NCBI GenBank assembly: GCA_000149225.2
Contig: CM000692.1
Location: 1,054,001-1,118,000 of the forward strand
DNA from: Lachancea kluyveri NRRL Y-12651
Taxonomy: Eukaryota; Ascomycota; Saccharomycetes; Saccharomycetales; Saccharomycetaceae
Length of the DNA: 64,000 nt
Reading direction: 5' to 3'
In this document: positions 41,810-50,603 of the stretch, piece by piece
How positions within the stretch are numbered: the first letter of the stretch is position 1
Layout: each line of letters opens with the position of its first letter
Translations under genes and position numbers: made by a program
The notes under the pieces: generated by a model
Seen by the model: only the letters and a program-made list of their open reading frames with translations
Databases searched by the model: none
What the model was told of the DNA's origin: nothing

Positions 41810-43441
41810 TCACAAACCTTGGACTAAGCGAGTAACTTCATCGACGCCGTCTTCATAGACTTCAGATAGTTTCCGTTTTACGACATTGATAACATCACCG
41901 GCATCGATCAAATCACCATCATCATCTGCAAATTCAGGACCCAATCTCTTTACACGTAACTTGTTGTCCAAGTACTCTTCCTTACCTAGAATGACTGCTA
42001 ATGGACAGCCGGACTTTTCGGCAGCTTCAAACTGTTTCCTTGGATTTGCCTTAGCCTTATAGACATATTCGGATTCAATACCTGCAGCCCATAGCTGTTT
42101 AGCAACCTTCATTCTTTCTGGCAAATAGCCGGTCCAGTCCTTACCACCGCCAAAGGCCATGACAAATACTTGAGTAGCAGTTGGTCTGATAGCGGCTGAT
42201 AATTCGCTTCTTTGTTTGATCAAAGAGAAGATTCTCTCAATACCGAAAGAAGTACCCACACATGGAATTGAGACAGCCTTCTTACCAGAAGCAGATGCGA
42301 ACATATTGACCAAGTTATCATAACGACCACCGGCAGCGATGGAGCCGACACCGACATATTCGGAAGCGTCTTCAAGGTTCTTGGACTTGGCTTTGGCTTT
42401 CAACTCTTGTGCATTCTTTGGTGGAGCTGAAGCAGAGGTAACAGCCTCGAAGATCAAACCGGTGTAGTAGTCCAATCCTCTAGCAAGAGACAGGTCAAAG
42501 GAGATGTAAGAATCAATACCAAAGGCATCCGTATACTCCATCAAAGTGGCCAACTCGTCTAGACCTTGTTTGGCCTTTTCGTTATTGGTAACATCAGAGT
42601 CTTGAGACAGGATAGTGTGGATTTCTTTCAAAGAACCATTCAATTTGACGTATTCGCCAATTTTGTTTGCAGTTTCTTCAGATTGGCCCTTTTCTTCAGT
42701 TATCTCTTTCTTAACAACTTCCCATGGAGATTTGTCCAGTTTGTCGATAGCAGAGGAAATCTTCCTTACGTCTTCATCCTTGACACCGGAGACTTGAAAA
42801 ATACCATCCAAGATTTTTCTGTGATTCAACTTAATCTTGAAATCTTTAATACCTAAACTGGTCAACCCCTCGACTATGATGGATAGACATTCAGCATCTG
42901 GTACCATGCTATCATAAGTCCCAGCAATATCAAAGTCACACTGATAAAATTCTCTCATACGGCCCTTGGTCATAGCTGGTTGGTCTCTTCTGTAGACCTT
43001 AGCGATGTGGAACCTCTTGATGCTCTGAATATTGTTCATCGCGACATATCTAGCAAAAGGCACAGTCAAATCGTAACGTAAAGAGCACAGCTCACCACCT
43101 TGATCTTTTAAATCATAGATCAACTTAGAATCTTCACCATACTTACCGGCCAAAATTTCACGCAATTCAAACACTGGAGTGTCAATGGTAACACCACCGT
43201 GGCTCTTGAACAAAGCAGACAATTTAGAGAAGACAGCTTCTCTGATGACCATGTCCTTGTCGGCCCAATCTTTGGTACCTTTTGGTGTCTTCAAAGAGAA
43301 TTGCAACTTGGATTTTTTAGCCTTTTGTTGTTGTTTTTGTGTTTGTTGAGGTGTAGAAGCTTCAGCAGACATTTTACTCGCTATGCGTACTCCAGTGTGG
43401 TTTGATCTTATTAAACTAGAAAATCTAGCTAGATTAAGCAT
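41810..43441 (-). CDS. HTS1: histidyl-tRNA synthetase, cytosolic and mitochondrial
   Basis: Class II synthetase charging tRNA-His. The 543-residue long form starts at 43441 with a basic, acid-free N-terminus (MLNLARFSSLIRSNHTGVRIASK), a mitochondrial presequence. A second ATG at residue 24 (43372), in a GTAAAATG context, begins MSAEAS and matches the cytosolic start used in S. cerevisiae, so one gene probably makes both forms by alternative initiation or transcription starts. Conserved parts are TPKGTKDW, motif 2 YRRDQPAMTKGRMREFYQCDFDIAG, the HisRS signature ARGLDYYTGLIFE, and AAGGRYDNLV. Orthologue of YPR033C. Confidence 0.97.
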   Translation of the reverse strand: MLNLARFSSLIRSNHTGVRIASKMSAEASTPQQTQKQQQKAKKSKLQFSLKTPKGTKDWADKDMVIREAVFSKLSALFKSHGGVTIDTPVFELREILAGKYGEDSKLIYDLKDQGGELCSLRYDLTVPFARYVAMNNIQSIKRFHIAKVYRRDQPAMTKGRMREFYQCDFDIAGTYDSMVPDAECLSIIVEGLTSLGIKDFKIKLNHRKILDGIFQVSGVKDEDVRKISSAIDKLDKSPWEVVKKEITEEKGQSEETANKIGEYVKLNGSLKEIHTILSQDSDVTNNEKAKQGLDELATLMEYTDAFGIDSYISFDLSLARGLDYYTGLIFEAVTSASAPPKNAQELKAKAKSKNLEDASEYVGVGSIAAGGRYDNLVNMFASASGKKAVSIPCVGTSFGIERIFSLIKQRSELSAAIRPTATQVFVMAFGGGKDWTGYLPERMKVAKQLWAAGIESEYVYKAKANPRKQFEAAEKSGCPLAVILGKEEYLDNKLRVKRLGPEFADDDGDLIDAGDVINVVKRKLSEVYEDGVDEVTRLVQGL

Positions 43442-43745
43442 TAACGAGACATGACTGATGAAAGTACACCGAGATGGCTACAGATTTTATTTTTCTTCGT
43501 GAGAAAGATCAAGGAAAAAAAATTTTCAAATCGTCGATGACGAGCTATAGAGTTCAAATGAAATGGAGACATATGAAGAGTTGCGGTTTTACAATTTGGA
43601 AAGTACGGTGATGCATGTGTAGCTCTATATCTTGTTCCTTGCTTTTCTTTTTTTTTTGTTTTTAATTTATCCTGTGCGAATATATACGTGTGTACGTGTG
43701 TTTACTATGTAACCTAGCGTATCTTCTTTTGGTCGAAAAACATCA
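43442..43745. other. HTS1 upstream region
   Basis: A 304-bp gap between the HTS1 start and the AIM24 stop (both minus strand). It contains A/T tracts and an alternating TACGTGTG patch near 43685-43705. No gene is seen. Confidence 0.4.
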
Positions 43746-44930
43746 TCATTCCTTATTCAATTTTGCATTATTTTCGAGGGTTTCCTGGAAGTTTGGTGTA
43801 CTTCTAAAGTCAACATCGCCACTTTTAGAGACTGTAGCGTAACTCAAATAATTTTTGGCAGGGGAAGCGGTTTCAATGGGTAGGCTCCCAATCAATGGCG
43901 GAGACTGTGAGACATGTGGCCTGGAAAACGGTGTAGCTGGTAGATACACATTATGAGAGCTTTGTACTAAGAGGGTCCTTGGGCCTTTGATCTTCAGGTG
44001 TTTTGTGGGACCATTGATAAAAGCGGTGTACCTGTGCTTCAAAAAATTCCATGATTTGACTATTGAATTCGTAGTGATGGCGACGAATTCTTTAAAGTCA
44101 AATTCCCCGGAAACATTTTCCTCATCCTTTTTCTCATCCTTAACACTCTTCTTTTCCAAAGGCGGTGTCAGTGAGTGTTCTGTGACCGCCTGGATGATAT
44201 CCAATTGACTATTGCCGTCAAGTCCTAACAAATGTTCAGCTTTGATAATTATTTCTTCGTGTAAATCATTAAGTTGGATGGTGTATACGGATCCTGACCC
44301 ACTCAATAAAACGTTACCACGGCCACTTATGACTTGGTACTTTGAAGAAAAAGCGGGTTTGTTCTTTCTCCTCAAGAACAATGGTGCATCTTGTATCCGT
44401 AGTGAAGTGTTACCTTCAAAAGCCATTACTGCATCCCTTCCGAAAACAAACCAGTCGTTCCTACCGTCTAAGTTTAGTAGGCAAAGGGTTCTAAATGGAG
44501 TTTTCGAGATACCCAACCAGGATGGAATGACGCTACTCTTGAAATTCGAGGAGACTAAGGCATCGAAGTTTGTCGCCGATATTAATTTGTGGTATAACGC
44601 TGGAGATAACGACCCGTACTTGACCAACTTTTTCCAAGGCTGTAACCATTGGTGAGACATGGAGATGGAATTTAAACTGCTAGAGCCATACAGGGACACT
44701 AGGCAACCTTTTCTTACGTACAATGGTACAGAAGGAGGAAGTGTCAAGGATGCCATCGAAGGAGGGGTTCCGAGCACCTGAAAATGCGTATTCACATCAT
44801 CACTCCCATTGAACAAGGGCTCAACACTGGTATTCTTAACAGCAGTTAATTCAGCCTGGGTTGGAACAATAGTAGTTGGCGTCGGTTTCACCAGTGAGAT
44901 GTACCTCTTAAATACCAAAGAAGTACTCAT
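43746..44930 (-). CDS. AIM24: mitochondrial inner-membrane organising protein Aim24
   Basis: AIM24-family protein that supports MICOS integrity and cristae structure in the mitochondrial inner membrane. The ATG at 44930 gives 394 residues, the length I recall for yeast Aim24. The N-terminus (MSTSLVFKRYISLVKPTPTTIVPTQAEL) is basic and hydroxylated, like a presequence. The conserved core runs through PLYVRKGCLVSLYGSS, WFVFGRDAVMAFEGNTSLRI and YQVISGRGNVLLSGSGSVYTIQL, the beta-rich AIM24 fold. An acidic/lysine insert (about residues 255-275) precedes the C-terminal block. Orthologue of YJR080C. Confidence 0.92.
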   Translation of the reverse strand: MSTSLVFKRYISLVKPTPTTIVPTQAELTAVKNTSVEPLFNGSDDVNTHFQVLGTPPSMASLTLPPSVPLYVRKGCLVSLYGSSSLNSISMSHQWLQPWKKLVKYGSLSPALYHKLISATNFDALVSSNFKSSVIPSWLGISKTPFRTLCLLNLDGRNDWFVFGRDAVMAFEGNTSLRIQDAPLFLRRKNKPAFSSKYQVISGRGNVLLSGSGSVYTIQLNDLHEEIIIKAEHLLGLDGNSQLDIIQAVTEHSLTPPLEKKSVKDEKKDEENVSGEFDFKEFVAITTNSIVKSWNFLKHRYTAFINGPTKHLKIKGPRTLLVQSSHNVYLPATPFSRPHVSQSPPLIGSLPIETASPAKNYLSYATVSKSGDVDFRSTPNFQETLENNAKLNKE

Positions 44931-45211
44931 ATCCACGTAACAGTGCGTCTGTTTGTAGATCTGAACGTTGTATGTGTGTGTTTATATTCTCGTTGAAGAG
45001 AAAAGGGCCAAGAAATTTTTCAAGAAAAAGGGTTTGCGAGACGGGTGATTGGCTGGTGACCAGAAAAAAAAAATAACAAAAAAAAACAAAATGAAACCTC
45101 GATGCTTGGTGAGAACGTAGAGGATAATTGGTGTTGGAAGTGGCTTTATTTGTCGTGACCATCAGCTAAATATATGGGCAATCCCAGTGACAAAGCTGTC
45201 GTTGATACGCA

Positions 45212-45517
45212 TCACTCTTCGTCCTGGAGCCCCCGCTGCTGCTTCACAAAGAGTGCACTGCTGAGGGAGAAGATACGGTCATGGTCACTAAAAGAGCCGT
45301 TGTTGTCATGATGATTACCATGGTGTTTGGCGAACCCATCGAATCCACTAACGATATTCCCAAGTTGGCTCGAAGAGTTTCCAGACAGGTATTCGGTTTC
45401 TTTGTCAAAGATTTCTTGCTGTAGACGATCCCATTCTTGTTCCTGTTGCCTGCGTTGCTGGAGAGCTTGTTTCAGCTGTTCCTTGAGCTTTTTGTATTCT
45501 TTTTGTTTGTCATCCAT
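45212..45517 (-). CDS. EAF6: NuA4/NuA3 acetyltransferase subunit Eaf6
   Basis: Small subunit shared by the NuA4 and NuA3 histone acetyltransferase complexes. The ATG at 45517 gives 101 residues (yeast 113). An N-terminal coiled coil ([40 protein letters not shown]) is followed by a His/Asn-rich linker and the conserved [10 protein letters not shown]-type motif (here [18 protein letters not shown]). NTO1, another NuA3 subunit, lies elsewhere in this window but is not adjacent. EAF6 and ARP7 (45703) are divergent, 185 bp apart. Orthologue of YJR082C. Confidence 0.9.
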   Translation of the reverse strand: MDDKQKEYKKLKEQLKQALQQRRQQEQEWDRLQQEIFDKETEYLSGNSSSQLGNIVSGFDGFAKHHGNHHDNNGSFSDHDRIFSLSSALFVKQQRGLQDEE

Positions 45518-45702
45518 GGTCAACCAGTTCCAGTATTTTGGCCTTGCTGGCGGTGTTGATGTCTAAACCTTTGATAGTGAAAAATTTCAAAGCTTGTTTT
45601 CTCTAGGTTTTTTTTTTTTTTTTGTTTTTTTGTTGTTTTTTTTTTAATCTGGTAAACAAATTCATAAATCCACACAGAATATAGAGAAAAACAGTACAGA
45701 AA

Positions 45703-46971
45703 ATGACAGAAACCACATGCGTGGTGATTCATAATGGTGGACGTACTACCATTGCTGGCTTTAGCGATCAGGATTTACCACAAGTTGTCTGTCCCAGTAG
45801 TTACGCGAAGGGAAAAGACGGTGAGGTTGTGTTTGGATATTTGGAGATGCTACAAAATCCAGGAGAGGTTTTCACTATAATGGATTCCCGAGGCTGTCCC
45901 TACAACTGGGAAGCATTGGAACAACAATGGCGCTGGATATACGAGCAAGTGTTGGAAATTTCTCCAGAAGAGTTACCCCTGGTGATCACGGTGCCACCGG
46001 ATTTGTCTGCGGGAACGCGTTCCAAATACTTGGAGCTTGCGTTGGAAAAATTGAAAGTACCCGTTTTCCAAATGGTGGTCGAGCCACTGGCGATTTCCTT
46101 ATCGCTCGGGAGAAACACCTCTCTGGTTGTTGATATCGGCGCGTCAAAGATCACGGTGACACCCATCATCGATGGCAGCGTGGTGAAGCCTGCCGTTCTG
46201 CGTTCGAAGTTTGCAGGAGACTTTCTGGACTACCAAGTGGCAGAAAATTTGAAGAACAGCCTGCCTATCGAACCGGCGGGTGAAGACAGCAAAGTCCCAG
46301 AATCGTTCAAATACTGGGAAAGCTCGCGTACGTGGATCCACGATTTCAAGGCGACCATGCTACAGGTGTCGCCTTCAAAGATCCAAGAGCTGGAGGGCAT
46401 GCAAGACACGATGGCATTTTCACACAACCCATTGGACAACAAGAAATATTTTCTGTACAAGAAGGGCAACAAGACGCTGACGTTGGAGCAGAGGGAATGC
46501 TACAAGCTGGCCGAGATGTTGTTCCAACCACAATTGGCTTCCGACCAGTTTGCGGCAAAGGAAGGATTGGCAGAACTAGTTGTCAAAGCGGTGAAAAAGG
46601 CAGGAGCAGCTGTCACCACCTCGAACAGCGGTCCGGCGGGCGGGGGCGGACCCAGCGGCAGCAGCAGCATGGGGATCGGCGCCAGTAGCACTACCACACC
46701 GGAACAGATCCACGCAGCATTGTTAACGAACATCGTTATCACAGGGTCTACGTCGTTGGTCCCAGGCGTGGAGCAGCGCATCGTAAACGAACTGAGCTAT
46801 CAGTTCCCGCAGTACAAGCTATCGTCGTTTGCAAACCCCATGGTTCTTGACCGCAAGCTACAAAGCTGGCAAGGTGGCGTGACGATGAGCAACCTACCAT
46901 CCTGGGAACTGGGCAATTGGATCACAAGACAAGAATACGATGCAAACGGTATAAACAGCGAGAAGTTGTGA
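45703..46971 (+). CDS. ARP7: actin-related protein Arp7 (SWI/SNF and RSC subunit)
   Basis: Nuclear actin-related protein that, with Arp9, couples the ATPase of the SWI/SNF and RSC chromatin remodellers. The 422-residue product is shorter than yeast Arp7 (about 477). Actin-fold elements seen are CVVIHNGGRTTIAGFSDQDLPQVVCPSSY, LPLVITVPPDLSAGTRSKYLELALEKL, VVDIGASKITVTPIIDG and ITGSTSLVPGVEQRI. Between the actin subdomains lies a Gly/Ser-rich insert (about residues 305-327) that replaces the longer inserts of yeast. The C-terminal SWQGGVTMSNLPSWELGNWITRQEYD is well conserved. The coding sequence is less AT-rich than its neighbours. Orthologue of YPR034W. Confidence 0.92.
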   Translation: MTETTCVVIHNGGRTTIAGFSDQDLPQVVCPSSYAKGKDGEVVFGYLEMLQNPGEVFTIMDSRGCPYNWEALEQQWRWIYEQVLEISPEELPLVITVPPDLSAGTRSKYLELALEKLKVPVFQMVVEPLAISLSLGRNTSLVVDIGASKITVTPIIDGSVVKPAVLRSKFAGDFLDYQVAENLKNSLPIEPAGEDSKVPESFKYWESSRTWIHDFKATMLQVSPSKIQELEGMQDTMAFSHNPLDNKKYFLYKKGNKTLTLEQRECYKLAEMLFQPQLASDQFAAKEGLAELVVKAVKKAGAAVTTSNSGPAGGGGPSGSSSMGIGASSTTTPEQIHAALLTNIVITGSTSLVPGVEQRIVNELSYQFPQYKLSSFANPMVLDRKLQSWQGGVTMSNLPSWELGNWITRQEYDANGINSEKL

Positions 46972-47037
46972 GACGCTGTGTGTGTGTACGATAATAACAT
47001 ATATCTATATATACAAGATATCAAAAAAGAACATGCG

Positions 47038-47044
47038 TATATAA
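47038..47044 (+). promoter_or_regulatory. TATA element upstream of the interrupted DsbA-like gene
   Basis: TATATAA lies 126 bp upstream of the ATG at 47170, in the short gap after ARP7. It is the expected kind of promoter for that gene, and its survival suggests the gene may still be transcribed. Confidence 0.4.
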
Positions 47045-47169
47045 TGGCATTCGTCCAAGACGACCACGGGCCTCTCTCTCTCTCTCTGTTTCTTCCCTCC
47101 ACAGAAGAGCAAAAGGAGTTGATGCAAGGGATAAATCCATCCATCCAAACACAACACAACACAACAAAA

Positions 47170-47796
47170 ATGACCCTAGCACCAAGATTCCTAGCCTCAC
47201 ACGTTATCAGACTCGGTCCCGCACACCAGTCTGCCAACACCATTGACCTGTACCTCGACTACTGCTGTCCATTCTCATCCAAGCTTTTCGTCAAGTGGTG
47301 CGACGAGGTCCTACCCCTCATCGAGAAACAGTTGCCCAAGGATGCGTTCGACGTGCAAATAATCAACGTGGTACAGCCATGGCACCCAACTGGCACCTAC
47401 ATGGCAGAGACCGGGCTGGCAGTGGCTTAGTTGGCGCCAGATAAGTTTGTAGAGTTTTCATTGGCTCTGTTCAAAAACCAGGCCCGCTGGTATGACGAAC
47501 CGACATACAACAAGACGAGACCCGAGCTCTATGTCGAGTTGGCAGCCTTTGCGCATGACCAGGTTGGAGTCTCGGTAGACGCAATGTTGGAGAAGTTGGC
47601 CGTGGACACCTCGTCTGGCGAGGCCAAGAACGGCGGCAACGCCGTTGCAAAAGACCTCAAGTACTTTACAAAGCTGCACAGGCAGAACGGCGTGCACGTG
47701 ACGCCCACCGTGGCGGTCAACGGGGTGATCGTGGGCTCTATAGAGAGTAGTACCAGCGCTCACGACGTGGTTTCCATTCTGGGCAAACAGATCTAG
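47170..47796 (+). pseudogene. DsbA-like thioredoxin-fold protein interrupted by one in-frame TAG
   Basis: An ATG with good context (AACAAAAATG) at 47170 opens 86 codons, which end at TAG 47428-47430. The same frame continues without another stop for 121 codons to TAG 47794-47796. The halves read as one thioredoxin-fold protein of about 208 residues: the first has a DsbA-type active-site-like strand and motif (LYLDYCCPFSSKLF, residues 27-40), the second ends with a typical cis-proline segment (GVHVTPTVAVNGVIVGSI). I recognise the fold type but no S. cerevisiae orthologue; none is known to me between YPR034W and YPR035W, where it sits. There is no frameshift and no further damage. It could be a recent pseudogene, a polymorphic null allele, a readthrough gene or a base-call error. 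Other genes here use TAG as a stop, so recoding is unlikely. Confidence 0.72.
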
Positions 47797-48157
47797 GTAC
47801 AGCCTGTGCGGCATAGATCAAACGCTTGCGCGGAATTCTCACAGTATATACGATAGTTACTATTTGTGTTTTCTCTTTTAGTCCGAAGCAATTGGCAATT
47901 TGCGTGTGACAAGCGTTTCGCAACAAGAGTCATTCTGCAAAAGTTAGCCAAAACCGCTGTTTTCGTCTAGCAATCTTTCATCATCCATCAGCAGCGCCAC
48001 CACCCCTTCGCCTGTGGCTCTGGCTCTGCCTCTCGGTATGTACGACAATTATTGATGCCCTCTGCCCTGTTCTTTGCTGCGCGCACATGCCGAAGCTGCT
48101 CACAGAAGAAAAGAAGAGGATTAAAAAAAAAAAAAAGAAAAACGGACTTCTGAAACA

Positions 48158-48239
48158 CCACGTGTTCCACGTGTTCAGCACTTTTGGCGTCGGCAAGTGC
48201 CGTCTGTAGCACGTGACCGGCAGAGCGGTCACGTGCTAC
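48158..48239. promoter_or_regulatory. cluster of four CACGTG E-boxes upstream of GLN1
   Basis: Two tandem copies of CCACGTGTT (48158-48166 and 48167-48175) are followed by a perfect 14-bp inverted repeat (48206-48219 and 48226-48239, 6-bp spacer), each arm carrying a CACGTG flanked as in RTCACGTG. These are candidate sites for bHLH factors of the Cbf1/Pho4/Tye7 or Rtg type. They lie about 530-610 bp upstream of GLN1. Confidence 0.55.
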
Positions 48240-48354
48240 GCACCCTATTTGCGCTCCGCAAAAGGCAAAAAAAGGGACATGTGCGTTGCGCTGGATACAG
48301 ACATCTACTTTCCACGACAAAAGTAAATAGACACAGCATGCGGACCGGACGCAT

Positions 48355-48360
48355 CTTATC
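48355..48360. promoter_or_regulatory. GATA-factor site upstream of GLN1
   Basis: CTTATC is the complement of GATAAG, the Gln3/Gat1 recognition core, about 410 bp upstream of the GLN1 start. GLN1 is an established Gln3 target in S. cerevisiae, so the site is plausible, though a single hexamer is weak evidence. Confidence 0.4.
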
Positions 48361-48561
48361 AGTTTTCCGGGACATATGGCGTGACCCAGTCTCCTGCGCG
48401 TGTCGATCTCCGCCATTTACTCGCCCAAACCTACAAACAAAACAATCACAACAAAACTGTTTGTGCTCACTCGACGCTAGCGGCGTCCTCGTTTCTTTCT
48501 CGCCCTTTTGGACGTCTGCTTCTATCACAGACGTAGCTTTATCCCGAACTAAGAAAAAAAC

Positions 48562-48569
48562 TATATAAG
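48562..48569 (+). promoter_or_regulatory. GLN1 TATA box
   Basis: TATATAAG, about 200 bp upstream of the GLN1 ATG, within the usual yeast TATA-to-start spacing once the pyrimidine-rich leader is allowed for. Confidence 0.6.
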
Positions 48570-48769
48570 CTGCGCTGCTGCGCCCGTATATTGCTTTGCT
48601 GTACTCTATTTACCTCTCTTTTATTCCTTCTTATCCTTATTTAACTACCTATAACCTAGTTTTATTCCCTTCCCTTTCCCTTTTTTTTCCTCTTTTCCCC
48701 ATCTCTCTAACCCCTTTCCCCCCCCCCCCCCTCCTTCCCCTCCCCTTATAATAATATTTACACACAATC

Positions 48770-49879
48770 ATGTCTTCCAACATTGAAAAGACTCTTATTT
48801 TACAAAAATATTTGGAACTAGACCAAAGAGGTTCCATCATCGCTGAATACATCTGGGTGGATGGTACCGGTAACATCCGTTCTAAAGGTAGAACGTTGTC
48901 CAAGAAGATCACTTCTGTCGACGAATTGCCAGAATGGAACTTTGACGGTTCTTCTACCAACCAAGCTCCGGGCCATGACTCTGACATCTACTTGAAGCCT
49001 GCCGCTTTCTACCCAGACCCTTTTAGAAAGGGTGACAACATTGTCGTTTTGGCTGAGTGTTGGAACAACGATGGTACTCCAAACAAGTTTAACCACAGAC
49101 ACGAGGCTGCCAAGTTGTTTGAAGCTCACAAGGATGCCGATATCTGGTTTGGTTTGGAACAAGAGTACACTTTGTTCGACCAGTACGACAACGTCTATGG
49201 CTGGCCAAAGGGCGGGTTCCCTGCTCCACAAGGTCCTTACTACTGTGGTGTCGGTGCTGGTAAAGTTTACGCACGTGACGTTATCGAAGCTCACTACAGG
49301 GCCTGTCTATACGCTGGCATCAACATTTCCGGTATCAACGCCGAAGTCATGCCTTCCCAATGGGAATTCCAAGTCGGTCCATGCACCGGTATCAAGATGG
49401 GTGACCAATTGTGGGTTGCCAGGTACTTCTTGCACAGAGTCGCTGAAGAATTCGGCGTCAAGATCTCTTTCCATCCAAAGCCATTAAAGGGTGACTGGAA
49501 CGGTGCTGGCTGCCATACCAATGTCTCCACCAAGGAAATGAGAAAACCAGGCGGTATGAAGTACATCGAAGATGCCATTGAAAAGTTGTCCAAGAGACAC
49601 GCCGAACACATCAAGCTATACGGTACCGACAACGAACAGAGATTGACCGGTAGACACGAAACTGCTTCCATGACCAGCTTTTCTTCTGGTGTTGCCAACA
49701 GAGGTGCTTCCATCAGAATTCCAAGATCTGTCTCCAAGGAAGGATACGGTTACTTTGAGGACCGTAGACCAGCTTCCAACATCGACCCATACTTGGTTAC
49801 CGGTATCGTTTGTGAAACCGTTCTTGGTGCTATCGACAACGCTGATATGACCAAGGAATTTGAAAGAGAATCTTCCTAA
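48770..49879 (+). CDS. GLN1: glutamine synthetase
   Basis: Eukaryotic type II glutamine synthetase, making glutamine from glutamate, ammonia and ATP in the cytosol. The 369-residue product equals the family length (yeast 370). Hallmarks are [17 protein letters not shown] (from residue 56), [12 protein letters not shown] (active-site metal-binding glutamates), [30 protein letters not shown] (ATP-binding signature), and [31 protein letters not shown]. Codons are strongly biased to preferred ones, indicating high expression. Runs of C flank it on both sides (48718-48731 and 50089-50100). Orthologue of YPR035W. Confidence 0.98.
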   Translation: MSSNIEKTLILQKYLELDQRGSIIAEYIWVDGTGNIRSKGRTLSKKITSVDELPEWNFDGSSTNQAPGHDSDIYLKPAAFYPDPFRKGDNIVVLAECWNNDGTPNKFNHRHEAAKLFEAHKDADIWFGLEQEYTLFDQYDNVYGWPKGGFPAPQGPYYCGVGAGKVYARDVIEAHYRACLYAGINISGINAEVMPSQWEFQVGPCTGIKMGDQLWVARYFLHRVAEEFGVKISFHPKPLKGDWNGAGCHTNVSTKEMRKPGGMKYIEDAIEKLSKRHAEHIKLYGTDNEQRLTGRHETASMTSFSSGVANRGASIRIPRSVSKEGYGYFEDRRPASNIDPYLVTGIVCETVLGAIDNADMTKEFERESS

Positions 49880-50603
49880 ACGGGAAGAGCTATCGATCGA
49901 ACCTTAATGACTGTATAATTATGAAGTTAGTTTCACCAAGCAAATTCTAGAATGGGTTTATTTGGGTCCGGGACCCTTCTTTTATTATTTGTTTTTTTTT
50001 TTTCTTTAAAGGAATAACAAGTGATAACAACAATAATAAAATGGAATAAAAGCCCTTTTTCTTTGTTCTTTTAGATTATTATCAATTTCCCCCCCCCCCC
50101 ACGGAAAAAAAAAAAAAAAAAAAAAAAAAGCATAGACTACAAAACTTTATTTATATAATTTAATTTAATTTTTTTCTTCAAAACAAGAAATTATAGCGAT
50201 CAAGTATAACCATTGCCTATTGATCTTTAGACTAGTTGTCTCTTTCTCTTTTATTTTTTTTTTCCTCTCTTTTCTTTTATCAACATCGTTTATCGTCAAT
50301 CTTCCTTATCGGAATCTGGATGACAGTTTTTTATCAAATCTGTTTTTTTTCTTGCTGGGAGCTGTATCAGTTACCCTACCTTAGGATACTTTTTCACTAG
50401 TTTCATCACGTGTTGTTTTCTTTTTTTTTTTTTTTTTTGGCTTTTTTTTTTTTCCTTTTTTTTTTGCAACCATTAATCTGTCTTTACCTTCTCTAACTCT
50501 TAAGGGGGGGTCCTACTGAAATTTTTTTTTTCCAATATTTCTCGAACCAAACAAGCAAGCTCACAGGTTTCAACCGTCTTTACTTGTACTGTCCTTTAAA
50601 AGC
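49880..50603. other. GLN1-VMA13 intergenic region
   Basis: A 724-bp gap dominated by homopolymers: C12 at 50089-50100, then A25 at 50105-50129, and T-tracts around 50425-50465. It has an ATCACGTG word at 50405-50412 in the VMA13 promoter. No gene is seen. Confidence 0.45.

Larger units (their letters stand above)
47797..48769. other. GLN1 upstream region
   Basis: A 973-bp regulatory gap. It contains a GAGTCA (Gcn4 core) at 47927-47932, four CACGTG boxes in 48159-48236, a CTTATC (GATA-factor site) at 48355-48360, TATATAAG at 48562-48569, and a pyrimidine-rich leader ending in a run of 14 C (48718-48731). Overlapping short ORFs on both strands are not supported as genes. Confidence 0.5.

Noticed and set aside
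46332-46781. Overlapping ORFs in other frames inside ARP7
   Set aside because: ARP7 is conserved along its whole frame; the others are by-products of its higher GC content.
47428-47430. Reassigned TAG codon as an explanation for the split DsbA-like gene
   Set aside because: YME1, SFT2 and SEA4 in this window end in TAG at the expected protein ends, so TAG is an ordinary stop here.
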